From positions 1-7,663 of the forward strand of contig JAIVHD010000320.1 of the NCBI GenBank assembly GCA_020201235.1: DNA of 7,663 nt, in the 5' to 3' direction. Both the position numbers and the translations under genes were made by a program. Source of the stretch: Lysobacteraceae bacterium. GTDB taxonomy: Bacteria > Pseudomonadota > Gammaproteobacteria > Xanthomonadales > Wenzhouxiangellaceae. The notes beneath the pieces were generated by a model. The model saw nothing but the letters and a program-made list of their open reading frames with translations, was not told the origin of the DNA and did not search any database. Below, one piece after another: positions 7,466-7,663 of the stretch (the first letter of the stretch is position 1; the number at the start of each line of letters is the position of its first letter).

Positions 7466-7663
7466 ATGTACCGCTGGCTGCGACCAGGTCTTTTCGCACT
7501 CTCTCCCGAGCTGGCGCATGAAGTCGCGATGAATTCGCTCCGGCTTGGCGGCTGCTTGGGGCTGCCGCGACTGGTCGTCGGCTGCCCGGCGCAGCTGCAG
7601 ACCGAATTGTTTGGACTAAACTTTCCCAACCCGGTGGGCGTGGCCGCCGGCCTCGATAAGAAC
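7466..7663 (+). CDS. pyrD: Dihydroorotate dehydrogenase (quinone), class 2, N-terminal part (partial)
   Basis: Membrane-associated FMN enzyme that oxidises dihydroorotate to orotate in pyrimidine synthesis, passing electrons to quinone. The first 66 codons are present and the gene continues past the right edge. The start MYRWLRPGLFALSPELAHEVA matches the amphipathic membrane-binding N-terminus of class 2 PyrD (E. coli begins [20 protein letters not shown]). The FMN-site phrase NFPNPVGVAAGLDKN (52-66) follows. The ATG sits three bases after the stop of the truncated ORF, and no Shine-Dalgarno is visible in the preceding 15 nt, which is unusual for a housekeeping gene. Identity is secure. Confidence 0.95.
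   Translation, partial: MYRWLRPGLFALSPELAHEVAMNSLRLGGCLGLPRLVVGCPAQLQTELFGLNFPNPVGVAAGLDKN

Overview
The window is about 7.7 kb of GC-rich, densely coding bacterial chromosome. Protein similarity by eye (PheS, L20, L35, class 2 PyrD, an MlaE/MCE/auxiliary-lipoprotein operon) fits a Gammaproteobacterium, possibly in or near the Xanthomonadales/Chromatiales. That placement is inference from remembered family sequences, not from a search.

Left arm (1-1881, minus strand): a translation operon in the order rpmI (L35), rplT (L20), pheS, pheT, with pheT running off the left edge. Gaps are short (32, 14 and 36 nt). The usual upstream partners infC and thrS are not next to rpmI. A divergent intergenic region of about 290 bp lies there instead, with a good sigma70-type promoter facing rpmI and a leader of roughly 130 nt that can fold.

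Middle (2171-5587, plus strand): a lipid-transport type ABC operon. It encodes an MlaE/YrbE permease with an N-terminal STAS domain, an MlaF-type ATPase, an inner-membrane-anchored MCE (MlaD-like) protein and a PqiC-type outer-membrane lipoprotein. The genes overlap by 7 nt (permease/ATPase) and 4 nt (MCE/lipoprotein), so they are one transcription unit. The ATPase gene is broken: the segment that should hold the ABC signature and Walker B motifs (about 60 residues) is missing, and the reading frame changes at the junction. As given, the system has no working ATPase of its own.

Right arm (5593-7663, plus strand): a predicted extended -10 promoter and a 5' leader of about 100 nt precede a complete family 7 aldehyde dehydrogenase (alpha-aminoadipic semialdehyde dehydrogenase type, lysine catabolism). 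A perfect 24-bp palindrome follows its stop codon. Next comes a 42-codon ORF that looks like the first part of a DUF4190-like membrane protein, cut off in its first hydrophobic helix. Three bases later pyrD (dihydroorotate dehydrogenase, quinone-type) starts, and it runs off the right edge without a visible Shine-Dalgarno sequence.

Most of the window is ordinary housekeeping and envelope-maintenance DNA. The real anomalies are two apparent internal losses (the ATPase core and the body of the DUF4190-like gene). They could be true decay or assembly collapses. I see no RNA genes, CRISPR arrays, insertion sequences or evidence of a new defence or mobile system.
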